A DNA stretch of 64,000 nucleotides, from contig NC_091693.1 of NCBI RefSeq assembly GCF_041296265.1, forward strand, positions 9,457,001-9,521,000, read 5' to 3'. Made by a program: the position numbers and the translations under genes. Shown one piece after another: positions 23,502-40,413 of this stretch. Every line of letters starts with the position of its first letter. Positions within the stretch are counted from its first letter, which is position 1. This stretch comes from Equus caballus. Its lineage: Eukaryota > Chordata > Mammalia > Perissodactyla > Equidae. Under the pieces are notes generated by a model that made no database searches, was not told the origin of the DNA, and saw only the letters and a list, made by a program, of their open reading frames with translations.

Positions 23502-23862
23502 TGTAGGGAGCGCTCGCCCGTTCTAGCACATATCGTCATTTACTCCAAAGAGAAGAGATGGACACTTGCGTCTTCTGGCATCTTCCGCAGGAAGTAAAAC
23601 TACTTTACTACTAAAGGAAGATTCCTCTCCCCACCTGGCAGCAGCTCAGCCAGTGAGAAGCCGCTGCCTCAGTGAACTGTTACTTTCCCCTAATGGACTT
23701 TCCTGTGGAAGGACCCCTCCCCATTTCCCCTTTTTCTCTATAAAAGCAAGCTCTCCGCCTTTGATTTCCGGGTGTGCCTACGGTTTGGCCATAGCATGCA
23801 TGCCCCAATTTGCAAATCTTTTGGCTATTCCTGAATAAACTCATTTTGAGGGTAAAATAACA
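23502..23862 (+). mobile_element. Probable solo ERV LTR splitting an L1
   Basis: TG...CA limits, a TATAAAAG box (23741) and AATAAA (23834) in the order expected of an LTR. L1 sequence lies on both sides. Family not named. Fossil. Confidence 0.5.
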
Positions 23863-24327
23863 GGCAAGTTTGCTTTCTAAATTGACACGTCACGAAGGGA
23901 AAGTTACATAAATTTGACTATATGAAAATTAAATTTTGCACTGGGACAGATAAATAAATAAATTCAGAAGATAAATAGACCAAAGAAGATAGTTGTAACA
24001 GATTTGACAAGAGTTTTATCTCTAATACGCAGAAGTGCCTAAACATTTATAGGAAAATGCAACAACCTCGCAGAAAATTTAAGAGAAGAGGAAATCCAAA
24101 TGTTCAACAAATGCAGGAAAGGATGCTCAACCTCATTAGTGGAAATGCAAACTAAAGCAATAAAAAACTAGTGCTTGCTCCCTATCAGACTGGCAAAAGG
24201 AAGGAGAAACTATAAAGACCAGGGGCTGTGATGCCAGCACTCTTTCATTGCTGGTGGAACTGTAGGCTGCTACAACTTTGGAAAGCGATCTTATGATTTC
24301 CACCAAAATTAAAAATATGCATATCTT

Positions 24328-24597
24328 GGGGCCGGCCCTGTGGCAGAGTGGTTAAGTGCATGCACTCCACAGTTGTGGCCCAGGGCCTCACTGGTTCGGA
24401 TCCTGGGTGCGGACATGGCACCGCTCGTCAGGTGATGCTGAGGTGGTGTCCCAAGTACCACAACTAGAGGGACCCACAACTAAAAATATACAACGATGTA
24501 CTGGGGGGATTTGGGGAGAAAAAGCAGAAAGAAAAAAAGAAGAAGAAGATTGGCAACAGTTGTTAGCTCAGGTGAGAATCTTAAAAAAAAAAAAAAA
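24328..24597 (+). mobile_element. ERE SINE 5
   Basis: Starts GGGGCCGGCCCTGTGGCAGA and ends in a long A tract. Target-site duplication ATGCATATCTT / ATGCGTATCTT at 24317-24327 and 24598-24608. Inserted in an L1 fragment. Confidence 0.92.
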
Positions 24598-25026
24598 ATG
24601 CGTATCTTAACTCAGTAATCTTAGGACCTGTCCCTTAGAAACAAAACAACTGTATTCTAGGAAATGCATTTAAGGATCTTTATTGTAGCATTGTTAGCAG
24701 TGGCAAACAAATAAACAAAAACAACCCAAATATTAACATGAGAACTGTTAAATGAATTGTGGTATATTCACACTGTGGAATATTATGCAGCCAGTTTTTT
24801 TGTGTCAGAAATACATCCATTGATCTGCAGAGATATCTTTAGCATATTGCTAAAAAGCATGTTGTTTTTTCTTTTTAAAAAAATATGTATAGTACGATCC
24901 AGTTTTTGTTTAAAAACTTTTTAAAAAGATACAACTTATTTTACATATCTATTCATTCACTCATTCAACAAATATTTATTGACTGTCTATTACACGCTGG
25001 AAATACAGCAGTAAAGAAAACCGATA

Positions 25027-25278
25027 TAGGCCAGCCCTGGTGGCCTAGTGGTTACGTTCCACACGGTCCACTTCAGAGGCCTGGGTTCGGCTCCTAGGCT
25101 CGGAGCTACACCACTCCTGCTAGCGGCCATGCTGGGGTGGGGGTCCACATAAGAAAGAAAAAAAGTGGAAGATTGGCAATGCATGTTAGCTCAGGGAGAA
25201 TCTTCCTCAGCAAAAAAAAGAAGGGAAGAAAGAAAGGGAAGGAAGGGAGGAAGGAAGGAAGAAGGAAAGACAGAAAGA
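25027..25278 (+). mobile_element. ERE SINE 6, with expanded GGAA/GAAA tail
   Basis: The head GGCCAGCCCTGGTGGCCTAG is followed by the usual body, but the A-tail has grown into about 70 bases of GAAGG/GAAAG purine repeats. Flanks AAGAAAACCGATA and AAGAAAATCAATA. It splits an older repeat whose two halves read on across it. Confidence 0.88.
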
Positions 25279-25287
25279 AAGAAAATC
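25205..25287 (+). repeat. GGAA/GAAA purine microsatellite
   Basis: Almost pure purine tract grown from the A-tail of ERE 6, with blocks of GGAA and GAAA. Confidence 0.85.
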
Positions 25288-25869
25288 AATAAATATCCCT
25301 TCTGTCATGGAGCTGACAATCTAAATGATGGAGACAGAGTTGGGTGTGAGAAAAAGTGGAGTCTTTGAGAAAAAGTGGAGCTGTTGAATAGGCAGCTGTG
25401 GTATCTGTGGAGGAACCAGCAGTAGGGATAAAGAATTGGGAATGCTCCGCATACATGTGGCATTTGAAGCCATAAGCGCGGATGACTTCTGTAAAGTTCG
25501 TGCGCATTTGCACCAGCTTGGAGAAAGCTCGGGAGGATGTGCTGAGAGACGAGAGGGAAACACCTAGTCTCCCATCCTGGCTGCTAGTCCTGGGAAGACC
25601 ACCTAGCTTCTCAAAGCCTGTCTATGAGGGGGAACAAGAACAGCTGTCCCCACGGCTCCACCGTCGCCAGCTGCCGGCTTAGAGAAGCGGCCGCGAAGGT
25701 GGAACCTCCAAGGCGAAACGCAGCATCCCGAACGCCCAAACTGAAGCCACGGCAGCCATATTGATCACGGGCGGCAGAGGGGCGTTGCGACCGCTCCCAT
25801 TTTCAGTTAGGGCAGGAGGCGACTTCGGTCACCATCTTGAGCGACAGTAGAGGCGGAGCTCGGACGGTC

Positions 25870-32152
<6,283 letters not shown>

Positions 32153-32226
32153 GCACCCGGGCCCTGGGGGGCAGCTGGTTATTTAAGACCCCTGAGGCCT
32201 CGCAGTCCCGGGTCACCCGGGTCTCC

Positions 32227-32232
32227 AATAAA
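32227..32232 (+). terminator. PSMD8: PSMD8 poly(A) signal
   Basis: AATAAA lies 75 bases after the PSMD8 stop, giving a 3' UTR of only about 100 bases. The next gene, GGN, comes from the other strand and its own signal is near 33100, so the two 3' ends are less than 1 kb apart. Confidence 0.85.
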
Positions 32233-32249
32233 GGTGGATCGACACTCTC

Positions 32250-33090
32250 TCCCAGGCCCTTGTCTCCCCGGGGAATGGTGGGCACACCGTTCTTATCTCT
32301 AAAGAGCTGGGAAGTTTGGGGGCCTTGGGGGGTCTGAGATAACCCTCTGTCTGGGTCAGCTCTGTCCAGTGGCCATTGCCCCAGGTCTCAAACACACATC
32401 CACTGCAGGGGCCCAGTGGCACTGTGGCTGTGGGAGAGTGCAGGCCCTGGGTGGAGGGACTGTTGCAGCCAGCTGTGGACACAGGAAGGCCAGGCCAAGG
32501 CACCAGAGTTTGTCAGTGAAGGGGGTGAAGTGTCCTATTTTAAAAAATATTTGCAATGAATTAAACCAGTTTTGTACATGATGTACGAAAAGGAACCCGT
32601 CTGTGGGCTACCAGTTCAAGACCTCGGGTGGATGAAAGGTGTGGGCCCTGGGTGGCCTCGTCCTGGTCCCCAGCCTTCTTGAGCCAGGGCTGGGACTTAG
32701 AAGCTCCCGCACCCCCAGCCTGTTTTCCTGAAGGTGTTTAAGGCAGAGTCCACATCTGGCCGAGCCATCTGTGGGATGTGGGATTTCCAAGAAAGTCTTC
32801 CGGAGTCAGTTTCCCGGCTGTAAGCTGAGAGTGACCACTCCTGCTTCTGCAGTGATTGTGCTGGATCCCTGAGTTTGGCCCCAGATCAGCTGAGCAACGG
32901 GGCTGGGGTGTTAAGGGGACTGAGACTGTCTCACCCCTGGGCCCGGCAGTCTGGGTGCTGGATGAACGGAACCTTCTTTACTGCTGCACTGCCTGCAGCC
33001 GCCTTGTGTCCCCAGGATGTGGTGTGTTCATGCTCTGCCACACCCCTCCACCCTTCACAGGTGACCGACAGGCAGCTAGGCATCTGGATG
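32250..33090. other. Intergenic gap between the convergent PSMD8 and GGN
   Basis: Unique-looking GC-rich sequence between the two poly(A) signals. I see no exon, SINE or tandem array. A short AT-rich patch (32535-32595) contains ATTTTAAAAAATATTT and lies just downstream of PSMD8. Confidence 0.5.
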
Positions 33091-33094
33091 TTAT

Positions 33095-33100
33095 TTTATT
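33095..33100 (-). terminator. GGN: GGN poly(A) signal
   Basis: TTTATT on the plus strand (AATAAA on the minus strand) lies 39 bases beyond the GGN stop codon, so the 3' UTR is very short. Confidence 0.75.
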
Positions 33101-33138
33101 GTCGAGGAGGGGAAGGCAGAGGGCACTGAGCACGCTGC

Positions 33139-36072
33139 TCAGTTGGAGTGGGTGGCCTGCAAGTCGTAGTGCTCCAGCCCGGCTACCAGCGAGCCAGCCA
33201 GCTTGATGGTGGCGACCCAGGGCGGCTCACTTAGGTGGTTGGTGGGCGTGCTCAGCCTAGGGGAGGGTGGAATCAGCAGGGCCTGCTATGTGGCCAGGCC
33301 CTCAGCCCTTTAGGCTTCACTTTCCCTGTCTGTGTAGGGGCCACGTCTGAATATCCCAGAGGCAGTCTAGGGCAGGCCCATCCACTTAAACTTAGCAGGA
33401 AAGGGGGCTGATGGTTGGGGTTAGTGTCCCCCACACCTACCCCAGGTCTTAGCTGAGCACCAGGGGTTCAAGGCAGAGGGTCTGTCAGTGACTCAGACAG
33501 GTCCTGGTGACCAGATGCTGAGATCCAGTGTGGGGGAGGGGGACCTGGAGCATGCACTGTCTCCTGGGATCTGAGGACTCAGCACAGCAACTGGGGCGTC
33601 AGTGCCCTCTGGCGGTCAGCGCCTGGGTCCCAGAGTCAGGAGAAGTTGCCAAGGCTGGAGGGAGGGCTCAGCAGTGTGGGGCCAGGCCGGGGCTTCCTTC
33701 AGAGGCCTGCGTTTACATCCATTTGGTTCCAGAAGACATCTCCTCCCCTCCCGTTCCTGAGCAGCCTGGGACGTGGCCCCTCTTGGTGCCCTCAGGCACA
33801 GGGTCAAGGCCCTGAATAGGGTCCGGCCAGCTGGGACCAGCTTCCTTCCCTGGTGGTTCCAGAGAGTAACGAGAGGGCCAAGGGTCAGCTTGGAGGTCTG
33901 GGTACGGGCCCTGTCAGGGGTCAGTATAGTGTCAGGACTCCTTGGTCCTGAAGGATTGGAGCTCAGCTGCCTTTGAAATGCAGCCAAAGGGAGGGTCACG
34001 AGTCAGCTGGGGTCAGGACACCAAAGGGCTCAGCGGGTCTCTATCCGGGAAGGTCGAGTTCAGGTTTCCTGGGGGTATTCTAGGAAGTCCGCCCTTCCCT
34101 ACTCCCTGACTTCTCCTCACCAGGCAGACACGTTGCGTGGCAGGCGACGATGGCGCGGTTGGTGGCGACAGTAACACTTGCAGGGACACGAGTTAAGCAC
34201 CTGAAAGGGCGGCCAGTGGCGCGCGGCGCCCGTGGTGGCCGTCCCCGCCGGAGGAGCCCCGCCGCCACCACTCCCTCCGCCGCTGTCAGTCACAGCAGCT
34301 GCAGTCTGTTCGTGAGGGCCGTCTCCAGGCGCGCCGTTCTCACGGGTCGCGCCCCGGGCTGCGCGGGAGCCCTTGTTCCTGCGCGTGCGGGCCTTAGGCG
34401 CGGGCGGGGGCGGCGATGGCTCGGCCGTAGTTGGAGTTGGAGCTGGAGCCGGGGACGGGGCCTGGGCCGGAGATGGGGCCTGGGCCGGAGATGGGGCCGG
34501 GGCCGAGGCCCGGGCTGGGGCCTGGTCGGCAGCCAGGGCAAGGGGCAGAGCGGGAGCCGGGGCGGGAGCCGGGGCGGGAGCCAGGGCCAACTCCAAGTCG
34601 CCTGGGCCTGGGGTGGGCGGGGGCGCCACGGGCAGCGGCGTGGGCTGGAGCACCGGCGGCTGCGGGGTGGGCGGCGGCTGCGGGGTGGGCGGCGGAGCGG
34701 GAGGCGGCGTGGGTGGTGCCCTGGGCGGCGGCGGCGGCGGCAACTCCTGCGGGCCGGGAGGCCCGGGGCGCACAGGCTTGCCATTGGTGGGCGCCGGGAA
34801 GATAAACATAGGCGGCGCCAGCAGGGCGGGCGAGGGCCTGCGGGGCCCAGGAGCCGGGTGCATCTGCCCCGGCAGAGGCGGCGGGGAGCCCCAGGGACCT
34901 GAGAGCGCGGCCCCGCGCCGTCGGGGCGACCCGACGCCCCCGCCTGCTCCATTAAAGCGGAAATGGCGTTCAGGGCCATCGGGAGGGCTCACCCAGTCAA
35001 ATTTGGGCTTCGAGCCTGGGAAGGTGGTGTAAGGTGGTGGCGGAAGGGTCCCGGCGTGGGTCGCTGGCGCCGAGGGGCGTCCAGAACACCCCTCGCCGTC
35101 TCCATCACCGCCCTTTGCTTCCTGAGTCCCCCGAGGGACGTCTCCCGAGGGCCGAGCGGCCCCCGGAGCCAGGCGCCCCTGCTTTAGGACCTCAGCGTAA
35201 GAGATGGCGCCCGAGGTGGAGGAGAAGAATCTTCCACCTCCGCCGCCCCCGAGCGAGGCTTTGGTCGCTAAGGAACTCGACGCCGCTGCAGGGGGCAACG
35301 GGGGCCCCAACTTGAAGGTGACTTTACACAGCAGGCTGAGGCCAGGCTCCGAGGCCGCAGGCCGGGCCATCTCGCCCTCGCCGGCCTGGGGAAGCGCCCC
35401 ACCGCAGGCCCCGCCGCCCGCCTGGCCTTCGCCGCCGTGCCCGGCCTGGCTTTCTGCAGGGGCGGCGGCGGGTGTGGCCAGCGCGGGGGCGATTCTGCGC
35501 TCCGGGGGCTGGCAGTCGGAAGGTGGCGGCGGCAGCGGCTTCCGCGGCTCCATGGGCTGCGGAATCGGGGTTGGGGTCCTCGGGACAGGGTCGGGGTCCT
35601 CTTCCATCAGTTGCCGGGGCGGCGGCGGCGGCGGCAGCGGGCGGAGATTCGGAGGGTCGCCCTGGCCGCGGTGGCTCGCCTCCAGCAGACCGCGGATTCG
35701 GGGCACCGGTGGGCCCGTGGGTTTTCGCCACTTAGACGGCGCGGGCATCAGGGTCCCCACGGGGGGCGGGGGTGGTGTGGAGACCGCGGCCGCAGCCGCC
35801 TCCTGAGAAAGGGGCGTCACTGGCGAGGGCAGTTCTAAGGTCGGGGGCAGGGGTGAGGGTGAGGCCTGGGGCTCCGGGGGAACCAGGAGTCCCGGGGGTG
35901 CGGAGCTGCCGGGGAACCAGACGCCCAGCCCGCGAGCCAGGCGCATGGCCGGGGAGGAGGGGGTGACCTCGGGCTCCGCCAGGGACGTCCGGCGGGAGTC
36001 GGAGGAGCGGTCCGAGGCCTGCTCTTTTCGGGAGCCCCCGCCTGCGGACGGCTCCGACTGCACGTTCCCCAT
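33139..36072 (-). CDS. GGN: GGN: gametogenetin
   Basis: Germ-cell protein known in mouse and human to bind FANCL and the GGNBP proteins; linked to spermatogenesis and DNA repair in testis. Two coding exons on the minus strand: 36072-34121 and 33256-33139, 689 residues against 652 in human as I recall. The start MGNVQSEPSAGGG matches human. A good acceptor (polypyrimidine then CAG) at 36092-36093 places this exon's left end just 19 bases before the ATG. The body is of low complexity: Pro runs, PPTP repeats, Ala-Pro alternation around residues 490-580, and a Gly run. Two conserved islands stand out: KPKFDWVSPPDGPERHFRFN and the Cys/Arg-rich FQVLNSCPCKCYCRHQPRHR near the C terminus. The second exon adds 38 residues ending HYDLQATHSN. 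The gene is convergent with PSMD8 and divergent from SPRED3. The extra length lies in the repeats. Confidence 0.95.
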
Positions 36073-36091
36073 TTCTGACGGAGGTCGGGGA

Positions 36092-37690
36092 CTGTGGTCA
36101 GAAAAACTTCCTCCAGTCAGTCTGCCAGGATTGTGGGGACCCCCACGAGGCTGGCTGTACGTGGTCCTACCCGTCCCCATCGGCCCCGCCCCTGTCCTCC
36201 AAGATCCACTCAGGCACTCGTCTCCAGCCTCATTCCTGTTCCCTGACTCTTGACACTCACGCCTTCTTCCCCATGGCCCCATACAGCTGCTGTTCAGCCA
36301 CTTAGGCCCCATCCTCTTAGTGTACTAAGGTTCGGTCCCTGTCCCCCTGGCTGGTCCCTCAGATCACATCCCTACACTTGGGCCACGTCTCCAAATTCCA
36401 AGACACACGTCTTGCCTCCTTTCCTGGCAGTCACCCAGGCCACATCATGATGATGGTACTCAGTAGCCTCTACGGCCTACAAGGAGTTCAAGCTTCTCTC
36501 CCTCACTTTAACCGGGCTCTTGAGGCCCAGGCGCCGTCCCCGTCCCCTGGTCCCGCCCGGGTCGTCAGGAGTCCAGCCTCGTCAACCACCCCCCAGTTCT
36601 GGCCCCGTCTCCGTCTAACATACCGGGTATTCTTGTCCTGCTAACCCCTCAGTCCTCACCAATAGCCCTCCAATCCCACTCTCTGTCCATCACTTGGGTG
36701 AGGTCCAGCCCTCTGGAAAGAGGCAGATCCTCAGGCCTGGCTCCTAAACTTCTGTTCCCGCTTCGGATCTGCCCGCAGGCCTCACCGCTCAGGCCCCACC
36801 CCTCTCCCCAAGCTCCGCCCTGGCTCCGCCTTCGCCCAGACGTTGCCACTCACCGACTGCTGCAGCCCACCTAAGTTCAGACCGCGGCCCCCTGGGCCCA
36901 GGGCAGGGCGGGGAACGGCCGTAGCAGAAAATAACCGAAAAGAACGGGGGTGCGGGTGAAGGCAGGTAGGCGAGCCAGCGAGGGCAGACCCCGAGGCCTA
37001 GGCCCCGCCCCCTCGAGGCCACGCCCCCGTGAGCCAGCTTGAGCCCGGCCCCCTACGAACCTGGATCTCCCTTTGAAATACTACTCCGTTGTCTTCTTCC
37101 CCGCCCCCAGGCCTGTAGCCCTGGGTCCCACCCCTTTCGATCGTTCTCCTTGGCTCCGCCCCTCTGCAATGCTCCGCCCCTCTCCGTTAGTCCCTATCCC
37201 GAAGCTCCGCCCATTATGAACACGGCTACGTAGCTCCTCCCTTTTGGCTATTTCTTGCGCCCCGCCCCTACGACAATTTACTTCTAAACTTCGCCCTTTT
37301 AGGACCCCGCAACATCTTTTCCCAGGACCCTCTCCTGCCTCGGGCCCGCCCAGAAGGCCCATCCACCGCGGGCCCGGCCCCCCGTGACGCACGCGCCGGT
37401 CCGCGCCTTCGGCGTCCTCACCCTCTCCTCCCCAGGTCCTCCGACCCCGCCCCCTGGCGATGCTTCCTCCTCGCCCCACCCCTTTTCGAACCCTGCCAGG
37501 CACCCAGCCCCTCCCATTGAGAAACCTAAGCGTAGACCCTCGCCTCTTTCGAACCTTGAGACCAGGCCCTGTCCCGGACCCCTTCCCCACATCCTCAAGA
37601 GCCAATGGCGCGGATGGATGGGAAAGTAGGGGGTCCTCTCTGGATGCTGAGAAAATGGGGGCTGGGGGGCTGTTCGCTGGAGCCAGTGCC
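36092..37690. other. GGN-SPRED3 divergent spacer
   Basis: Separates the GGN coding exon from the SPRED3 promoter and should hold the GGN promoter and any 5' non-coding GGN exon, neither of which I could place. The first 220 bases are open in the GGN frame but lie upstream of a good splice acceptor, so they look intronic. From 36780 the sequence is an irregular series of C-rich segments with GC boxes (described separately). Confidence 0.45.
36780..37330. repeat. Decayed GC-box-rich tandem array
   Basis: Short segments with the core CTCCGCCC or CCCCGCCC recur every 15-40 bases, for example near 36823, 37008, 37154, 37171 and 37204. The spacing is irregular and the units have diverged, so this looks like an old minisatellite whose unit happens to contain an Sp/KLF-type GC box. 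It lies upstream of both GGN and SPRED3. Confidence 0.45.
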
Positions 37691-37990
37691 GGGCTCTAGG
37701 ACCCAGCGGGCAAGTGCGCCCGCCTCGCGCTTACCCCTCCCCCAAGCCGCCCCCTCCCCCCCACCCGTCTTCCAGGTTCCCCCTCCCTCCCCCCTCGCCC
37801 CGGCTCCCGGTGCCCGTCTCTAGCGCCGCTGGAGCCAGCGAGGGAGCCGGAGCGAACAGGAGGAGGAGGAGGAGGCCACGTCGCCGCCGCTCGGAGCCCG
37901 GCCGGAGCCTCCCAGGCAGGTGCCGAGGGGGGCGAGGGGGCGGGGGCTGACCGACCGCCTGTCACGGTGAGGGGGCGGCCAGGACCGCGC
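37690..37990 (+). promoter_or_regulatory. SPRED3: SPRED3 promoter and 5' non-coding exon region
   Basis: CpG-dense C-rich sequence followed by a GGA-repeat-rich stretch (37857-37875). Two usable splice donors follow, at 37920 (GCAG/GTGCCG) and 37967 (CACG/GTGAGG). Either could end a non-coding first exon that joins the coding exon at 40410. There is no TATA box. I could not choose between the donors or fix the transcription start. Confidence 0.5.
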
Positions 37991-39240
37991 TGCGCCTCCT
38001 GCCCACCAGGGCGCCCCCCACACCCTGGCTGGAAGGACAAGGGGGTGGGGGCCCCTAAACTGCGCGGCAGCCATTTGGGGTACCAGTCTCCATTTGGGGG
38101 GCCTGGACTTCTTCCGAGGACGCCCCATTCATAAAATTCCGTACTGGACCCCCATCATTGAGGAACTCTGGGGACCACTCCCCCTGGGAAACATGTGTAG
38201 GGAGCGTAGGGCACCCAGAAATCCCGGCGTCCCATCCCAGCTAGGCCCTGCGGGGGACCCCTGCCCTCTTTCTCGGCTTCACCTGTTGTCGGCGGAGGCG
38301 GGCGGACAAAGGAAGCAGCGTCACGTGACTGCTCATTCACAAAATCCCATCCCATTGAGAAAAGGGGGCTGGGGGCTCTGCGGCCGCCCCTTCCCCTCCC
38401 CACCGGCCGGGGAAACCCGGCAGCCTGCGGGTGGGGGAAGGGGCTAGAGCTTGTCCCCTGGGTCCCTAAGGCTGGGACGCCAGGGTCCTTGCGCTAGGTG
38501 GTCGCGAGGGCCTGGACGCTGATCCCGATTACTGGGCGGAGGGCTACGTCCCCTGAGCTGGGGGGCGGGGTAAGATGGTTCTGAAGGATGCTGGGGCGGG
38601 GAGGGAGAGGAGGAGGGATCAATCCCCCCCCACCCCCCGCCAATCTCTCCCCCTTGCCTTCCCTCTGCTGAGGCCTGAGGGAGCAGGTTTGATTTTTGTG
38701 AATGAAATGCTCTCTGGATGTGTCTTGGTCGCCCGTTTCTGGCTTCCTCTGCCTCCATCTCCCTTTCGGCCTCTCTCTGGCCATTTCTGATTCTCTCCCT
38801 GCTCCTTGCCCATCTCCCGTTGCTGGGTGACTCAGTGAGCTTTGCATCCGGTCTCATTCATAAATCCGGGAAGGGGTGGGGGTAAGGGAGCCTGGGTTTC
38901 TCACCCAGCCAGTGGCCTGGGCAGCCGGGTGCGGAGGCAGTGTAGGGAGGACTGGAGCTGAGTTGATGGGCTCTAAGAAAATACATATGCGCAGGCACCC
39001 AGCTGTGAGGGGGAACGATGGGTGGGGCTGTGGGTCTGTGCTGAGGGAGAAGAAGGAGACAGGGTTGATAGGGGATGAACAGGAGGGGGAAGGGAAGTGG
39101 AAAACCGAGGCTATGGCAGAGGGGACGGGAAGGATGGGGAAATGAAGGAAAGGAGGGTATGGGGAGAAAAGGTAGTTATGGAGAAGGTAGGCATGGGAGA
39201 AAGAGATGGCAGGAGGAAGAAAGAAGCCCTGCTAGAAGAA

Positions 39241-40262
39241 GGTGGGCATGGGGGAGAAGGTGTAGATGGGGAGGAGTGGATGGGGGAGAAGGTGTAGATG
39301 GGGGAGAAGGAGTGGATGGGGGACAAGGTGTGGATGGGGGAGAAGGAGTAGATGGGGAGAAGGAGTGGATGGGGGACAAGGTGTGGATGGGGGAGAAGGA
39401 GTAGATGGGGAGAAGGAGTGGATGGGGGACAAGGTGTGGATGGGGGAGAAGGAGTAGATGGGGAGAAGGTGTAGATGGAGGAGAAGGTGTGGATGGGGGA
39501 GAAGGAGTGGAGGAGGGAGAAGGTGTGGATGGGGGAGAAGGTGTGGATGGGGGAGAAGGAGTGGAGGGGGGAGAAGGTGTGGATGGGGGAGAAGGAGTGG
39601 ATGGGGGAGAAGGTGTGGATGGGGGAGAAGGAGTGGAGGGGGGAGAAGGTGTGGATGGGGGAGAAGGTGTAGATGGGGAGAAGGTGTAGATGGGGAAGAA
39701 AGAGTGGATGGGGGAAAAGGTGTAGATGAGGGAGAACGAGTGGACGGGGGAGAAGGTGTGGATGTGGGAGAAGGTGTGGACGGGGGAGAAGGTGTGGAGG
39801 GGGGAGAAGGTGTGGAGGGGGAGAAAGTGTGGAGTGGGGAGAAGGTGTGGATGTGGGAGAAGGTGTGGAGGGGGAGAAGGTGTGGAGTGGGGAGAAGGTG
39901 TGGAGGGGGGAGAAGGTGTGGAGGGGGAGAAGGTGTGGACGGGGGAGAAGGTGTGGAGGGGGGAGAAGGTGTGGAGGGGGGAGAAGGTGTGGAGGGGGGA
40001 GAAGGTGTGGAGGGGGGAGAAGGTGTGGAGGGGGGCGAAGGTGTGGACGGGGGAGAAGGTGTGGAGGGGGGAGAAGGTGTGGAGTGGGGAGAAGGTGTGG
40101 AGGGGGGAGAAGGTGTGGAGGGGGGAGAAGGTGTGGACGGGGGAGAAGGTGTGGACGGGGGAGAAGGTGTGGAGGGGGGAGAAGGTGTGGAGGGGGGAGA
40201 AGGTGTGGAGGGGGGAGAAGGTGTGGAGGGAGGAGAAAGTGTGGATGGGGGAGCAGGTTGGG
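39241..40262 (+). repeat. 18-bp minisatellite in SPRED3 intron 1
   Basis: Roughly 55 head-to-tail copies of an 18-base unit, typically GGAGAAGGTGTGGAGGGG with TGGATG or GTAGATG variants; some units are one base shorter. The right half (39780-40220) is the most uniform and the left half is mixed, suggesting recent expansion on the right. The G-strand is almost entirely purine plus T. As 18 is a multiple of three, long open frames run through it on both strands; they have no other sign of coding. The array ends 150 bases before the SPRED3 coding exon. Confidence 0.95.
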
Positions 40263-40413
40263 GTGGAAGGTAGAGGATCGGTGGCCAAGGGTGCCGTGGA
40301 TCCAGATGTGAGGGATGAAGAGGGGAGGTGACGGTTGGGGGAACAAGGAATAGGCAAGCAGGATTGGAGCTCACTGACCATGTTGTCCCTGTCCCCCCAT
40401 CTCCTCCAGGTAC

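Larger units (their letters stand above)
23210..24860 (+). mobile_element. Second L1 remnant, ORF2 3' part
   Basis: Landmarks 'aataaatggttctggaaaaa', 'gcaaactaaagcaataaaaa', 'ctggtggaactgtaggctgc' and 'ggaatattatgcagcc' appear in L1 order. Split by the LTR at 23502 and by ERE 5. No open frame remains. Confidence 0.8.

Noticed and set aside
34150-35806. Long plus-strand frames (up to 250 codons) over GGN
   Set aside because: Antisense shadows of a GC-rich, proline-coding exon; Gly/Arg/Ala-only composition and no recognisable domain.
39241-40262. CRISPR-like array
   Set aside because: Units are contiguous with no unique spacers, and the genome is mammalian.
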